A stretch of DNA of 64,000 nucleotides from Plectosphaerella cucumerina (lineage: Eukaryota > Ascomycota > Sordariomycetes > Glomerellales > Plectosphaerellaceae), in contig JAGPXD010000004.1 in assembly GCA_020746995.1 (NCBI GenBank), positions 744,001 through 808,000 of the forward strand, read 5' to 3'. The notes under the pieces are model-generated. The model was given only the letters and a program-made list of their open reading frames with translations. It had not been told where the DNA came from and made no database searches. Below, piece by piece: positions 11,405 to 21,920 of the stretch (the stretch's first letter is position 1; each line of letters opens with the position of its first letter). Made by a program: the position numbers and the translations under genes.

Positions 11405-11712
11405 GATGGGGGCCGAATTTCTGGGCAAGTCTTGCCTTTTCATTCAAAGCGAGGTAGCAGAATGAACCAGCCTGGCTGGGGTCATCACAAGCGATCCATG
11501 GAATGGAAGCACGTACTGTAATTTAGATATGGCTTGCAGGTGTCTACAGTCTCTTGAAATCTCGATTGTCGACTGATTTTATGTCGCAATGTGGTAGGTA
11601 TACAGCTCAACATAGACGTCAATGATTGTTGTCTCCAGCGTCTTTCCCCCGTCCCATCCAAGTTCGAGCAAGCCGTCTTGTTTTCCGGCAAATGGTGCCA
11701 TCGCCGGACCGG
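11405..11712. other. Convergent intergenic spacer
   Basis: About 310 bp of 3' flanks between the six-cysteine gene and the minus-strand membrane-protein gene. Nothing else seen. Confidence 0.5.
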
Positions 11713-12213
11713 TTAGAAAGCCCCCGCGAAGTAGAGAGTTCGCATGATGAACAGGAACACCGGGAAGGCCAAGCTGGCCCAGTTCACCAGCGTCCACTCC
11801 CCGACATTCAGTAGCCTCTCGCCCATGCACCAGGCCGTGACTCCAATGTGGCCCAGGTCTCCCCACCAAAGTGCAGAAAGGTACGTCGATGCAACGGCCG
11901 AGTCGTTTGCAGTGGTGATGAAGCTCAGGTTAAGGATCGCAACGAGCAGGAGAAGGTTCCCGAACTGATAGGTGATGATTTTCTCAGACGGGAGTAGGTT
12001 GTGAGAAATCGGTGTCGGCGTCTGGGTGAGAGCGATGTAGTGAGGGCCGAAGGAAGCGACAGTAAAACCGATGATTTGGAGGGCTGGTTCCATCACGCCG
12101 AAGACGTAAAAGGCGATCGGTGATACAGCCATGACGGAGTTGGAGGTAGGAGAAAATTTGTTGAAGACGGATGGCTCATGGGTGTGCCAAGTTGCTGTTG
12201 AAAGGTGAGACAT
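11713..12213 (-). CDS. Four-helix membrane protein (DUF7704-like)
   Basis: A single exon of 166 residues with no signal peptide. Four hydrophobic segments are visible, at about 31-55 (SPIAFYVFGVMEPALQIIGF), 78-99 (YQFGNLLLLVAILNLSFI), 113-136 (around LWWGDLGHIGVTAW) and 144-164 (WASLAFPVFLFIMRTLYF). The pattern of an MEP motif in helix 1 and a WWGDLGH motif in helix 3 matches fungal integral-membrane proteins annotated DUF7704 (from memory). Function is unknown. It shares a 472-bp divergent promoter with the NmrA-like gene, so the two may be co-regulated (inference). Confidence 0.8.
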   Translation of the reverse strand: MSHLSTATWHTHEPSVFNKFSPTSNSVMAVSPIAFYVFGVMEPALQIIGFTVASFGPHYIALTQTPTPISHNLLPSEKIITYQFGNLLLLVAILNLSFITTANDSAVASTYLSALWWGDLGHIGVTAWCMGERLLNVGEWTLVNWASLAFPVFLFIMRTLYFAGAF

Positions 12214-12685
12214 GGTCCGACCGAGAGTTTGATTTTATACCTCTGATGAATAGCGGAAGACAACAATATGAGTTGTCGGGCATGATAAACAGTTGCGCCG
12301 TCCTTCAGACCCCTGGTCGGACTTCAGAGCGTGCTTCGGGGTCGGGGCGCTGGTCGATGGAAGTCGGGGTAGACGTGGTGTTCCACCGGGGCTGTGGCTC
12401 GGGGTTTCGGGGTACTCGCTCAACTTGAAGGCTTCAGGCCCTGACCCTGTAGGTACCAGCCGCACGGCATCTAGCTTCCCACCGCCTTTCATCTGTTTCG
12501 GGTCCCGGGGACACCGGGGACCGAGACTGAGCAAGATATATAACTGCCTTCCAGTTCACAGCATTGCTTCAGTCAGCATCTTATCAAGTTTCCCGTCACA
12601 CTCGCATCATTCCGTCCGTTCTCATTCGGGCACTTTCGAACATCACAGCACTCTTCAAACCTACTTATCCCTATTATCTCCTAAC
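12214..12685. promoter_or_regulatory. Divergent promoter, DUF7704-like / NmrA-like genes
   Basis: 472 bp between start codons. A TATATA at 12537-12542 sits about 145 bp before the NmrA-like start, followed by a pyrimidine-rich leader. The frame of the NmrA-like gene stays open upstream to 12293, but that stretch looks like leader and not protein. Confidence 0.45.
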
Positions 12686-13750
12686 ATGCCTACGTTGGCT
12701 CTCGCTGGCGGCACCTCGCCCAGTCTGGGCCGTGCCATCGTCACGGCCGTGCTGCAGCAGACATCCTGGAACGTCCTCATTCTCTCACGCTCAACCAAGA
12801 CTCCCCTCTGGCTGCGCGCGGTCGATGCCGCCGCCAAGCGCCACACCATCAAGGCCGTCGACTATGCCTCTGTCGACTCTCTGACTGCGGCCCTTCGAAG
12901 CCAACCCGTCCACACTGTTGTCTCCGTCACCTCTGCCGTCGACGGAACTCAGGCCCAGACGCAGATCAATCTCCTCCACGCGGCAATTGGTGCTGGTTGC
13001 AAGCGCTACGCTCCGGGGCAATGGGCTTTCGGCCCCAAGGGATACGAGGATGTGCCGTCGATGGCTTGGGCCATCGGGGGCCTTCGGGAGGAATGCGTGA
13101 AGCATCAAAGCAAGCTGGAGATTGGCTTCTTCAATCAGGGCTCTTTCATGAACTACTTCGGTCTCGGAACGTTCACGACTCCTGAGGCCGAGGAACCCGA
13201 GGATGTCGCCCTGGAGAAGTATCGCATTGGCTGGGGTTACAAAGCGGGAGAGGATGCGGCCGCCGAGGGCGTCCAACGACAGGGTCCTCTGGCTGACGGG
13301 TCCGGCGCCTTTCTCCTCGGTCTGAAGAACGGCATCGCAGAGCTGCCCGTCCGGGATGACGGGGAGTGGCCTCGCATTACCTTAACGACCTCCAGAGACG
13401 TTGGCAAGTTCGTCGCGGCATCTCTCGATTTGCCCAAATGGGAGCTCGAGATGGGCATGTCTGGCGACACCGTGACTATGGGCGAGCTCCTCGAAGCCGC
13501 AGAGACCATCACGGGGAAGAAGTTCCAGGTCACAAAGATCACCCGCCAGGGTCTCGAGAAAAAGCTGGCGGCCACCGCCGAGGACGACTTCATGACTCGT
13601 CTCTGGATCGACACCAACCTGGCCTACACCCGCGACAGGGAGGATGAGGTTGTTCTTCGGCCCACGCTGAACCGGCTGTGCCCGGATGTGAAGACTGTGT
13701 CGGCTCGGGAGTACATGGAGAAGTGCTGGGCTGATTACCAGAAGGCTTGA
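12686..13750 (+). CDS. NmrA-like / isoflavone-reductase-like NAD(P)-binding protein
   Basis: An intronless gene for 354 residues. The N-terminus has a Rossmann fold start (TLALAGGTSPSLGRAIV, a variant GxxxxxG motif), a basic second-strand end (LILSRSTK) suited to NADP(H), and the NmrA/PCBER pattern DYASVDSLTAAL then VVSVTSA. The segment AGCKRYAPGQWAFGPKG replaces the usual GVKRFxPSEFG motif. I start at 12686 because it begins the Rossmann strand. Members are either atypical reductases or redox-sensing regulators that bind dinucleotides, and this one keeps no obvious catalytic lysine that I can assign. It ends 144 bp from the 3' end of a Zn2Cys6 regulator gene. Confidence 0.88.
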   Translation: MPTLALAGGTSPSLGRAIVTAVLQQTSWNVLILSRSTKTPLWLRAVDAAAKRHTIKAVDYASVDSLTAALRSQPVHTVVSVTSAVDGTQAQTQINLLHAAIGAGCKRYAPGQWAFGPKGYEDVPSMAWAIGGLREECVKHQSKLEIGFFNQGSFMNYFGLGTFTTPEAEEPEDVALEKYRIGWGYKAGEDAAAEGVQRQGPLADGSGAFLLGLKNGIAELPVRDDGEWPRITLTTSRDVGKFVAASLDLPKWELEMGMSGDTVTMGELLEAAETITGKKFQVTKITRQGLEKKLAATAEDDFMTRLWIDTNLAYTRDREDEVVLRPTLNRLCPDVKTVSAREYMEKCWADYQKA

Positions 13751-13893
13751 GTTGAATACTTGGGCAGATGATGTAGAGAGAGGGGACTTTCTGGCTTGAG
13801 GTATAGCAATGCTTCCTAGATCCATGGGTACAAGGTCGAGAGTGGCACTCGACTTCCTAACGACTTTGATTTATCTCTCAATGGCAGCAATCC

Positions 13894-16228
13894 TCAAGTC
13901 CTCTCATTTGCCAACAGTGCATCGATAGCCGGATGACTGTCCAAAGGCTTGAGACGATATCCGTACACTTCGCCTCCTTTGAGGGATTCCTCCAAGAATT
14001 TCCTCTCCCGCGTCATCCTAGCCTTGATCAACAAGCGCCTTACCAGCTGCCAGAGCAGCACCTGCTGCTGAGCACTTCCCTTCTCACCCAGGAACCTGTC
14101 CCGTACCAGTACTTCGATAGCGGTCCAGGCTCGGTCGACAAGATTGCCGCTCGAGTTCCGGCATAGCTCGGATAGGAGAACAATCATCGAGTGCCATTGA
14201 ACATCTCTCTCGAGATACCAAGCATATGGGCCGACGTGCGGATCGCCGTGCAGTCTGTTTCCCTCCTCGATCGCCTCTACCGAAGACATGAAGAGCTTGG
14301 CAGAGATGTCGCTGTTAATCTCTGTTGCTTCATGACGTTTCGTGGAAGGGGCGTAGATGACGAGCCACATCTTGGACACGATGAGCCGGGCATAGGTCGC
14401 GACAATATAGGCAAACGGCTGCGAGGTGTCCAGATCGGTGAGGTAGGTCTTCTCGATCCATTGCTGGGCTTGTTCGACCCAAGATTCGCCGCTGTTCTTG
14501 AATGTTTGCTTGTCGTCTTCCAGGCCAAGCAACACCCGTCGAAGGAGGTTTGTCACCTCAAACCGAATGAGACTGATAGTGACATTCGTGATGCCTGTTC
14601 GAGAATCTGGGAGCTCTTGCATTTTCCTGTCGAGATCCGTATCGTGTACATTCAGGGGCATTTGGGTATCGAATCGCGTCTCCGCAATGAGGGGTGAACG
14701 CCCGTTGTCTTCCCTGTTCCTCCTTGTCAGCGTTCTCCCCTGTACGTCCTTCGACAGCAAGACCCACGAGATTCGCGCATCAAGATCAAGCAGTTGCCAC
14801 CATAGCCTTCGTCTCATCTCGACGGCGAACGGGGTCAGATGTCCCCAATGCCCGCCATCACGATGCAGACCGAACGATTGCGCTGCTCTCGCGGCGAGAC
14901 CCATCATTGCCCACATAGCTCGGGGGTCAGCCTCGCCCCGTAGGGCGGAGAGATACAAGATATGTGCTTGCATTGTCATAAGACTGGTCGCCTCCATAAA
15001 GCCGGCACGTGCTGATGCCTGTTCATACCCTAGGCGGTAGTAGGCAGACAGGACATCTTGGGACTCCCCAAGTTCCAGCATACACTCTTCATGTCTCATA
15101 GAGCGGACGGTGACTGTGTTCCCTCAAGTCAGCTTCGTTTCTAGAAAGTCTTCTTGGGGAGGAGGCTGACTGTAGGAGATGGCAAAAAGTAGAGCCTCTT
15201 CCTCTTTCGGAACAGGCTGAACATTGCTAGAGGCGGTGATGACAGACTCCAGTGACGGAATGTGCAGAACCTTTAGAATGGGGTCGATGGCGGATTTGAA
15301 GCGATCCCATATTGGTTGCATCAGGTCAGGTCGAATGGTGAGGTGGTCAGGCTGACATGAGTGTAGATGGAAAGACACGCCGCCGTCTATGTGAGGCCGC
15401 TCGTTTGCACCCTTCACTTTGAATATGGGATTGGGAACCTGAGTAAGTTGAGCGCAAGTACACCTCGTTTCTCCTACCAGAAAGACTCACCTCAACCTGA
15501 AGAACGTCCAACAGGCAAGTGTTGATGTAACGACCTCCTCCGGACTCGGGCAAAAGATCCTCTAGGTTGGCTTCGATATTTGGTTGAATCCTTTGACCCG
15601 AATGGGTATCGGCAATAGATGGCGATGCAACATCATAACCGGCAGCCTCGCTGAGGGGTCCCAAACCTCGATGGCCGAGGTGGGACACTTTTCGCCACTT
15701 GCGAAACACATCGGCGTCTGAACCAGGCGAGTACCCGATGGGCGCGTCCAAGGACATGCTTCGGCGAGCCTCGGGCAAGGACTGTACGAGCTCCTCTAGG
15801 GCTGCGGTGCGCTCCTGGTACGCCCGCTTACCGGTGGTGCGCCTCGGTGTCTTCGCCGAGGCCCGACCCGACTCCGGCGTGACACACTCAATGCTGGCCC
15901 GGATGCAGTTGCTGCAGGGGACCCGCTTGTCACCTATCACCTCGGCCTTGGGTCAGTTATGATACCGAATCTCGGGGTAGGTAGGCTCGGGAGGCGGCTC
16001 GGAAGGGTGTGATGAGGGGTGTGAGTGAGCGTGCTTACATTTGACCTTCCTCCTCCTGCAGGTCATGCATGTCCAGCGACTGGTGAGGCGATCCGTAGAC
16101 GCAAGGGTGTTGTTCTGCTGCGTGTCCTCCATAATTCGCTGCTGAAGATTCAGAGAGGAACGAGGAACAAGCCTGGGATGAGAGCTGGACGGCACGTCGA
16201 GGGACGATGTGAACCCTGACGCGGACAC
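13894..16228 (-). CDS. Zn2Cys6 fungal-type transcription factor
   Basis: A nuclear DNA-binding regulator of about 688 residues. Exons are 16228-16039, 15933-15491, 15438-15171, 15113-14768 and 14713-13894. The binuclear zinc cluster is split by intron 1 and reads C-x2-C-x6-C-x5-C-x2-C-x6-C (Cys 54, 57, 64, 70, 73, 80) with the basic RRRKVKC. A coiled-coil-like linker (RTAALEELVQSL) follows, then the fungal-specific regulatory domain from about residue 215 (FHLHSCQPDHLTIRPDLMQP) through LHRDGGHW and RRRLWWQLLDLDARIS to PLIAETRFDTQ. The start could be ATG 16132 instead (32 residues shorter). Intron 4 (14714-14767) is 54 bp, so its retention keeps the frame. Targets are unknown. The adjacent convergent NmrA-like gene is a candidate by position only. 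Confidence 0.88.
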
Positions 16229-16603
16229 TCTTGTGATGATGTCGCTTAGTCAGCGGGAAGTCGTCGCCGAAATAGGGGAAGCCACAATGACTCGGGTCTT
16301 CGGGGTCTTCGGTCAAGCACTCGCTCGGCCTCAAGCTTTCCCTTCAATTAGCGTTTGCCGACATCGGGTTTCACGAGTCCCAATCATGCGTGACTGACTT
16401 TTTCTCGTAATGAATTATAGCAATTAGAATGGTGGTCATACTGAGATGGCTTCCGAAATATGCGACCCCTCGATTGCACGGAGGCCGACGAAAAAGGGGT
16501 TCGCTACCCCGTGTTCCCTACACCCGAGACTTGACCGCTGGACCCGAAAACCCAAATCCACCATCTAAACTTTCCAGGTGGCAGAAGCCAATCAATCAAG
16601 CAC
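16229..16603. other. Spacer between surface-protein gene and transcription-factor gene
   Basis: About 375 bp holding the promoter of the minus-strand regulator and the 3' flank of the next minus-strand gene's neighbour. No motif stands out. Confidence 0.4.
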
Positions 16604-18366
16604 TTAAATGTACCAAGCCCAGCAGAAGGCCCCAGCACTTACCCCGAGTAGCAAAGCCAGTCGTCTTTGATCCGCCGTCGACGTACTTCCGGCCACGGGT
16701 TGACTCGGCAGAGGCTCTGGGCCTCCTGTCTCTTCGGAGCCCGCCCCTTCCCCGGTAAGTGGTGCCGGCAAAAGCAGTGTGACAACAGCGCCGTCCTTGG
16801 CCGTCGAGACGATTGTGGTGAGTGAGATAGAGACTCCGCTACCTGGCGGCACTGGTACAGTCAGGGTGACAAGAGCACTGTCGTCGGCCATTGAGACAAA
16901 TGTGGTGAGCGGGACGGGAGATGCTGGAACTGTGAGGGTGATGACGGCCCCGTTGTCTGCCGTCGAGATAATGGTTGTGAGTGAGGCCGAAGTCACCGGC
17001 ACAGTCAGCGTTACGACTGCACCATCGTCGGCTGTTGAAACCACAGTAGTGACCGGCGCCAAGGTTCCAGTGCTTGAATCGGGCCCCGGGCCTGGTACAA
17101 AGTCTGACTTAGTGGAGGGTGCAGGCTGGGGAACATTAGGGCTCTGAGTATGAGACGTTGAGATGCCCTCATTCCGAATAGTTGTTGTCGGACGAGGGCG
17201 CTCCGTCGAGGTTACTGTCGTGACAATTGGCCCCTGTGTAGCAGACTTCGTCTCACCGCCATCCGTAACCGGAGTCGTGGTCGGCCTCGGAATAGTTGTC
17301 GAAGACGTCGGCCCTTCGCTCGAAATGGATTCGGGTGGTTCTCCGTCGCCCTCGAAGCTGGTCGAGGTTGCCGAGCTGATTAACCAAGATGTGTCGCCTG
17401 ACCATTGTCCCAATCGTGGTCCGATGCCCGCAGGTGTGCATGTGTGGAAGGCCGGCTGGTCCAGGAAGAAATCGCTTCTGTAGTAGGCGTATGCCAAATA
17501 CTCGGAGCCCAGGTCGTCCAGAGTGAGCACAAAGTTGAGACCGTAGGGGTCTTCGGTCAGGTTATAGCCCATCCTTGCAAAGTAGCTTGGGTCGGTGGGT
17601 TGGGGGTTTGCGGTCAGGTATACTGGTGATGAAGGAGTACGGTTGTCGGGAAGTGTGTTGAAGATGCTGGGATCTCCAAGGACGCACTGAACTGTGGATG
17701 AGTTTCCCGTCCACATCGTGGTTGTGTGTGCGCCTCGCACTCCATAATAGTCTGGCCAGTCAAACAGCGGCGTCGGATATGTCCTTCTCTAGCTGTCAGC
17801 GACTGGCGAACTTCGGGGACGATATGTGAAACAAAATGTGTGTCATGAAATTACTCACATGACGGTAATGGTTGGCGTGCCGAACCGAGTGTATGTTATC
17901 GTCTTGATACGGGTCCCATCAGAGTTGACCTCGGGCAAAGTGAAGTTTTTGGGAAAGTCGTTGTAAATGGTGGTCAGTCTCGAAGTGCTTGCAGCGGTAT
18001 TGTAAACGGTGACGACAGTGAAAGCCGTGAAGACGGTGACTCCCTGAACCGGCCACATTGGCCCATCCACAGGAGCCCAGCCCCAGACATCTGGGTATGG
18101 ACCATAAACATGGCAATCCTGGGGAAACGGCGCAGTCGGACAGGGACCCAAGGATCCCCAAAGTGATGTTGTCGAGGGAGGGGTCGTAATCGTTTGGGCC
18201 ACTGCCAAGTCCATAAAGCATGCACCTGAGTAGGTAATTAGATATGGTCGGGACTCAAACATGGAACCGAATGGTGTTGTGTGATTCACTTGCCGATGAA
18301 TGCCAGTCCAAGCAGAACTTGGACCCAAATCCATGCAAAAGCAGGTAGGTGCACCATTATTGCCAT
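16604..18366 (-). CDS. Cell-surface (GPI-anchor-like) protein with Thr/Ser stalk and four internal repeats; N-terminus unresolved
   Basis: Two exons are clear: one ending at 17859 and 17783-16604, joined by an intron 17784-17858 that makes VMTYPTPLFDW. The ectodomain has sequons (NFT, NSS, NRT, NLT) and motifs such as PQDCHVYGPYP and LGSEYLAYAYYRS. A Ser/Thr/Pro-rich stalk follows, with four imperfect repeats of about 24 residues around TTVVSTADDGAVVTLTVP. The C-terminus, RRLALLLGVSAGAFCWAWYI, fits a GPI signal or a membrane anchor. A hydrophobic start (MVHLPAFAWIWVQVLLGLAF, from 18357) with a normal-looking intron (donor near 18285, acceptor near 18226) lies upstream, but joining it gives the wrong frame. 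The correct frame also runs upstream without a signal peptide. Probably a wall or adhesion protein (inference). Confidence 0.65.
16753..17056 (-). repeat. Four coding repeats in the surface-protein stalk
   Basis: Four imperfect units of about 72-87 bp, each encoding a version of T-T-x-V-S-x-A-D-x-x-A-x-V-T-L-T-V-P. The units have diverged in both amino acids and codons, so they are old rather than a recent expansion. Confidence 0.7.
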
Positions 18367-19564
18367 GCCGCTCTGGAGCTCTGTCCTGAGCAGGATGCAA
18401 GTCTACCTTGGCCGGAGGAGTACAGCAACAAGGGTCGTCAGTTAAGTAGCTGTGGAACAAAGTGACTAAACAAGAACGAGAAAAATCGGAACTCGAGGAG
18501 GATGTGCTGCTCTTCTTATCTTGCCTAAATCTGTAGCTGTGAAATGATTTTGCGCCCGGGTCAGCCACAGCCTGATGCTCGAAAGCACCATGCCAACTTG
18601 GAGGGCGACGTGCAGCGTGCATGCATCGATAAACACTCAGCTCGTCCCAATGCGGCAACGAGAATGTCATGTCCTGCAGTCCTTCCACAGAGAAGAGTAG
18701 GCTGTGAGGGAAATTCCATAAGGCTGTCGGTTTTTGCCCAATCTTCGATCACGCTGTCATTGGCGTGATGGCCGGATGTGCTGTCGGTGAAGGCGAAGGA
18801 TTGGGCCCTTGTCATCGCCCTCGGCCCCCAACAGACGTCGACATGCTTGGCATGCATTTGTGGCTGGCAGGGCACCCGTCAGACTTGAAGGGATGCACAT
18901 CTACACCTTGTGGTGGTGGGAAGCTCAGATGCCTGCGCCTGTCTTCCATTTTTCAGGTGGCGTAATTGCGGGCAGCCCCAGGAACCTCAGATGTCAAAAT
19001 GAACCGAAGTAGCAACGAGTTGCCCGAGTCAAGAAGGGATACCAGGCTCTCGCTGTGAGCGGTCTCTTTTTCATCGCAAGAACTGCGCTTCGGTGGTCAG
19101 CAGGGTCAAGACAAGACAGCCAACTCACCAGGGCGATGGGATCAAAAAATACCGGGATCCCCCGTTGAACAATGCTATTCCAAGTCCTACCCTCTACCAC
19201 TCCATGTGTGCCATGGCCATGCTTCTCCCCTCCATAAAGTCATCGCCCCGCCATGCCGCTGTCAAGCAGATATGCCTTCCCCATCCAAGTCCACCGCCTA
19301 CCCACGCAACGACCGCGAGGGCCGCAGCCCGGCCGCCATCGACACTGATCCGCGCGACTTCCTCCTCTCTCGAAGCGCCGAGTCCCTCCGAACGAGCCTC
19401 ACACTCGTCACCACAGGCCGACCCTCAACCTGTTGCTGCTGCACCACCTGTGGGACGCTCCTCGAACTGTCGCCGGACCTCGTGGCCGCCCTCATCCTCT
19501 GCTTCTGCTCCTGCGGCCTCTTCTCCTCACTCTTCCTCCTGGGCCGTGCCGTACACGCCTCCTC
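18367..19564. other. Intergenic region upstream of the surface-protein gene
   Basis: About 1.2 kb. The surface-protein frame continues open on the minus strand to 18688, but the text (many Ser runs, CCC, no domain) reads as 5' leader. Plus-strand frames at 19093-19653 are low-complexity shadows. No further gene seen. Confidence 0.45.
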
Positions 19565-21920
19565 CTAGACCACCTGTACGTAGCTCGCCGGGACGCTCTT
19601 GGTCTGGCCGCCCTTTTCTACTTCGACCCACCCGTCGCCCGGGTCCTCCTTGATCAGCACGAACCGCTCGCCCTCGGTCATGCTGTGCTCCGTGTCGGCC
19701 TGTGCCGCATACTCGTACAGTGCCTCGACGTACTTGAGCTTCTTTGCGCCGCGACGGGGGGCCACCGCAGGTCCCTTCTTCTTGGCGCCGATGGAAGAGC
19801 CCGAGTTGCTATACGTCGACTCTGGCCGGGCGGAGGCCCCTGTGTGCTGCGGCAGGACGGGAGCAATTGGAGGTGGGGCTGCCGAGATCTCGACATAAGA
19901 CGTTGGCACGATGCCTTCCTTGTAGCCCGCGCGGACCTTGAGCCAACCGGAACCATCTGCAGTCATGTCAGCGTGTGTCTTTTTAGTCTGCTTCATTCAG
20001 CGACCTACCATCGGGCTCCAGCACGGTGACCTCGCGCCCTTCGGCCACGGAAAGTTCGCCGTCGCCTGTCGCTTCAAAGGGATAGAGCATTTTGCCCTTC
20101 GGCTTGTCCGAAGATCCATTGGGCCCACTCGCCGGCAATTCGCTAATGTATGCCGTAGGCGGAGGGGCCATGACGCGTGGTCGTGCTGCTGGCTTGGAGA
20201 CGGCTGGTGCGGCAGCCGCAGGGGGTGGTGGTGACTTGGGCGCCTCGAGCTCGGCAGGCGACCTCTCCTCAGTGGGTGTTCGCGGCGACGTGACGGAGAT
20301 GCCGGACACGGATCGCCGAGCGCTATGGGCGTAACCGGAGCTCAGCGAATTCATCGTGTTGGTGCGGCTCAGCTTGGGCAGCTCAGCTGTCTGGCTGTGG
20401 CCATTGCTGGGCTTGAGGGTGGCGCTCGCTGCACCCTGGCGCTCGGCCTTGAGCTTCTTGCGGTCCTCCTTGGACTGTTCGCCTGGGCAATCGGCCGGCA
20501 CCTTCATCTCACACTTGCTGTGGCACGTGTAACCACAGTCTCTGCAGTCGAAGCCCTTGGCCGAGAGGCCCCAGATTCTCTCGCCGCAGAGATCGCAATT
20601 CGTCGGGATCTTGAATGTTTGCGACTTGAAGTTGTGGTTCTTCGCGCCGAGGGTGACATCACCTACAACGCCGGTGATGGTGGACGTCTCGACCTCAGCC
20701 ATGACCCTCTTCCTGTCAACGGCGTGCAGGTCCTCCTGCATAGCGAAGAGCTGGGTGACGACGACGACCTCGTCCTTCTTTTCAGTACCGTTGCGGATAT
20801 TCATCTTGACACGCTTGACGCCCTCGACCTCGCGCCTCTTTCGGTCGACGTCGCGGCGGAGGTCGCCCAATTGGCTCTTGGACTTGCTGAGGACGTTGCG
20901 AAGGAAGATCTGGGCCACCTCGTCGATGACCATGCGGTCGTCGTCATGCCAGACAGGACTCGGCTCGAAACCCTTGTCGGCAGGCTCCTGCCAGCTGGCC
21001 ATGTTGTGCTGCATGTACATCATCGAGTCCAGGTGGGGCAGGTTCCGCGTGATCTCGGACGAGAGGTTGTCCATGAGGCCACGGCCCTCCTGCAGCATGG
21101 CGCCTTCGAGCTGCGACGCGACAGTCCAGAGTCCGTTCAGCTTTATCGTCCGGAACTCGGAAAGGTCCTGAAGGCTGTCCATGACCTCGGGGATGTATTC
21201 GTGGTAGTACTGTTCCTTGAGCTTGTTGGTGACGTTGATGGCGATGAGGTAAGTGTTCTTTGCGTTGTTCATGTCGTAGAGCTGCTGCTGGTAGGCGTTT
21301 TGAGCTTTTGCCTTGTCGTAGGACGATTCGGACTTTTTCCGCTTGCTCTCGACCTCCTGGCAGACCGAGTCGTATTTCGCCTTGACCTTGCGCAGCTCTG
21401 CGTACTGGCCATCACGTTCCTTCTCGAGCTTATCGGCGTAGTCGTTGTGGCGCTTGCGCAGCTCCTCGAAGCGGGTGCCGAGGAAGCGGAGGGGTTCGGC
21501 GACCTGGGAGACAAGGTTGTTGGCGAACTTGTCGTGCTGGTCGGCGCGGTTCTCGAGGGTGGTGAGTTGGGTCGTCCAAGTGGTGACCGAGGCGCTCTCG
21601 AGCGAGCCGGGCGTCATGGAGGGGGTGTCGCCGACGCTGAGGGATGCCGTCTTCTTGTTCTTCTTTTCAAAGTACTTCTTGGCCAGCGCGGAGAGCTTGC
21701 CGGCATATTCCTTCTCGATGGCGCTGCGTTCGCGGTAGTAGGCTTGAATGTCCTCGAGCCAGGCGATGCCGTGGCCAGCCCAAGCTGTCGCGGGCTTGTA
21801 GCCATCCTGGAGGGGCGGTCTCGGTCAGCACGCTGCGCGCAACGCAGTCGGGGCCTGGAAGGCAAGACGGTATACCTTCAATTCGGCCCCAAAGGTGGGC
21901 AGAGCCTCCACTTCAGCCAT
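19565..21920 (-). CDS. bzz1: Bzz1-like F-BAR / C1 / double-SH3 protein
   Basis: An actin-nucleation adaptor that works at endocytic sites by binding membrane through its F-BAR domain and WASP/type I myosin partners through SH3 domains (known for Bzz1). Exons are 21920-21876, 21806-20009 and 19956-19565, for 744 residues. Domains in order: F-BAR (about 10-330, coiled-coil rich, with EEYYHEYIPEVM-like text written here as KEQYYHEYIPEVMDSL), a C1 zinc domain (406-455, HNFKSQTFKIPTNCDLCGER...CHSKC), a Ser/Pro-rich linker, SH3-1 (about 590-650, ALYPFEA-like MLYPFEATGDGELSV, split by intron 2) and SH3-2 (689-744, ALYEYAAQ...VPASYVQVV). Length and order match the Bzz1 family. Divergent from dbp5. 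Confidence 0.95.

Noticed and set aside
12293..12685. N-terminal extension of the NmrA-like protein
   Set aside because: The frame is open, but the text is leader-like and contains the TATA element. The Rossmann fold begins right after ATG 12686.
18226..18285. First intron of the surface-protein gene joining MVHLPAFAW... to the ectodomain
   Set aside because: The splice sites look normal, but the junction puts the ectodomain in the wrong frame, so I did not use it in the model.
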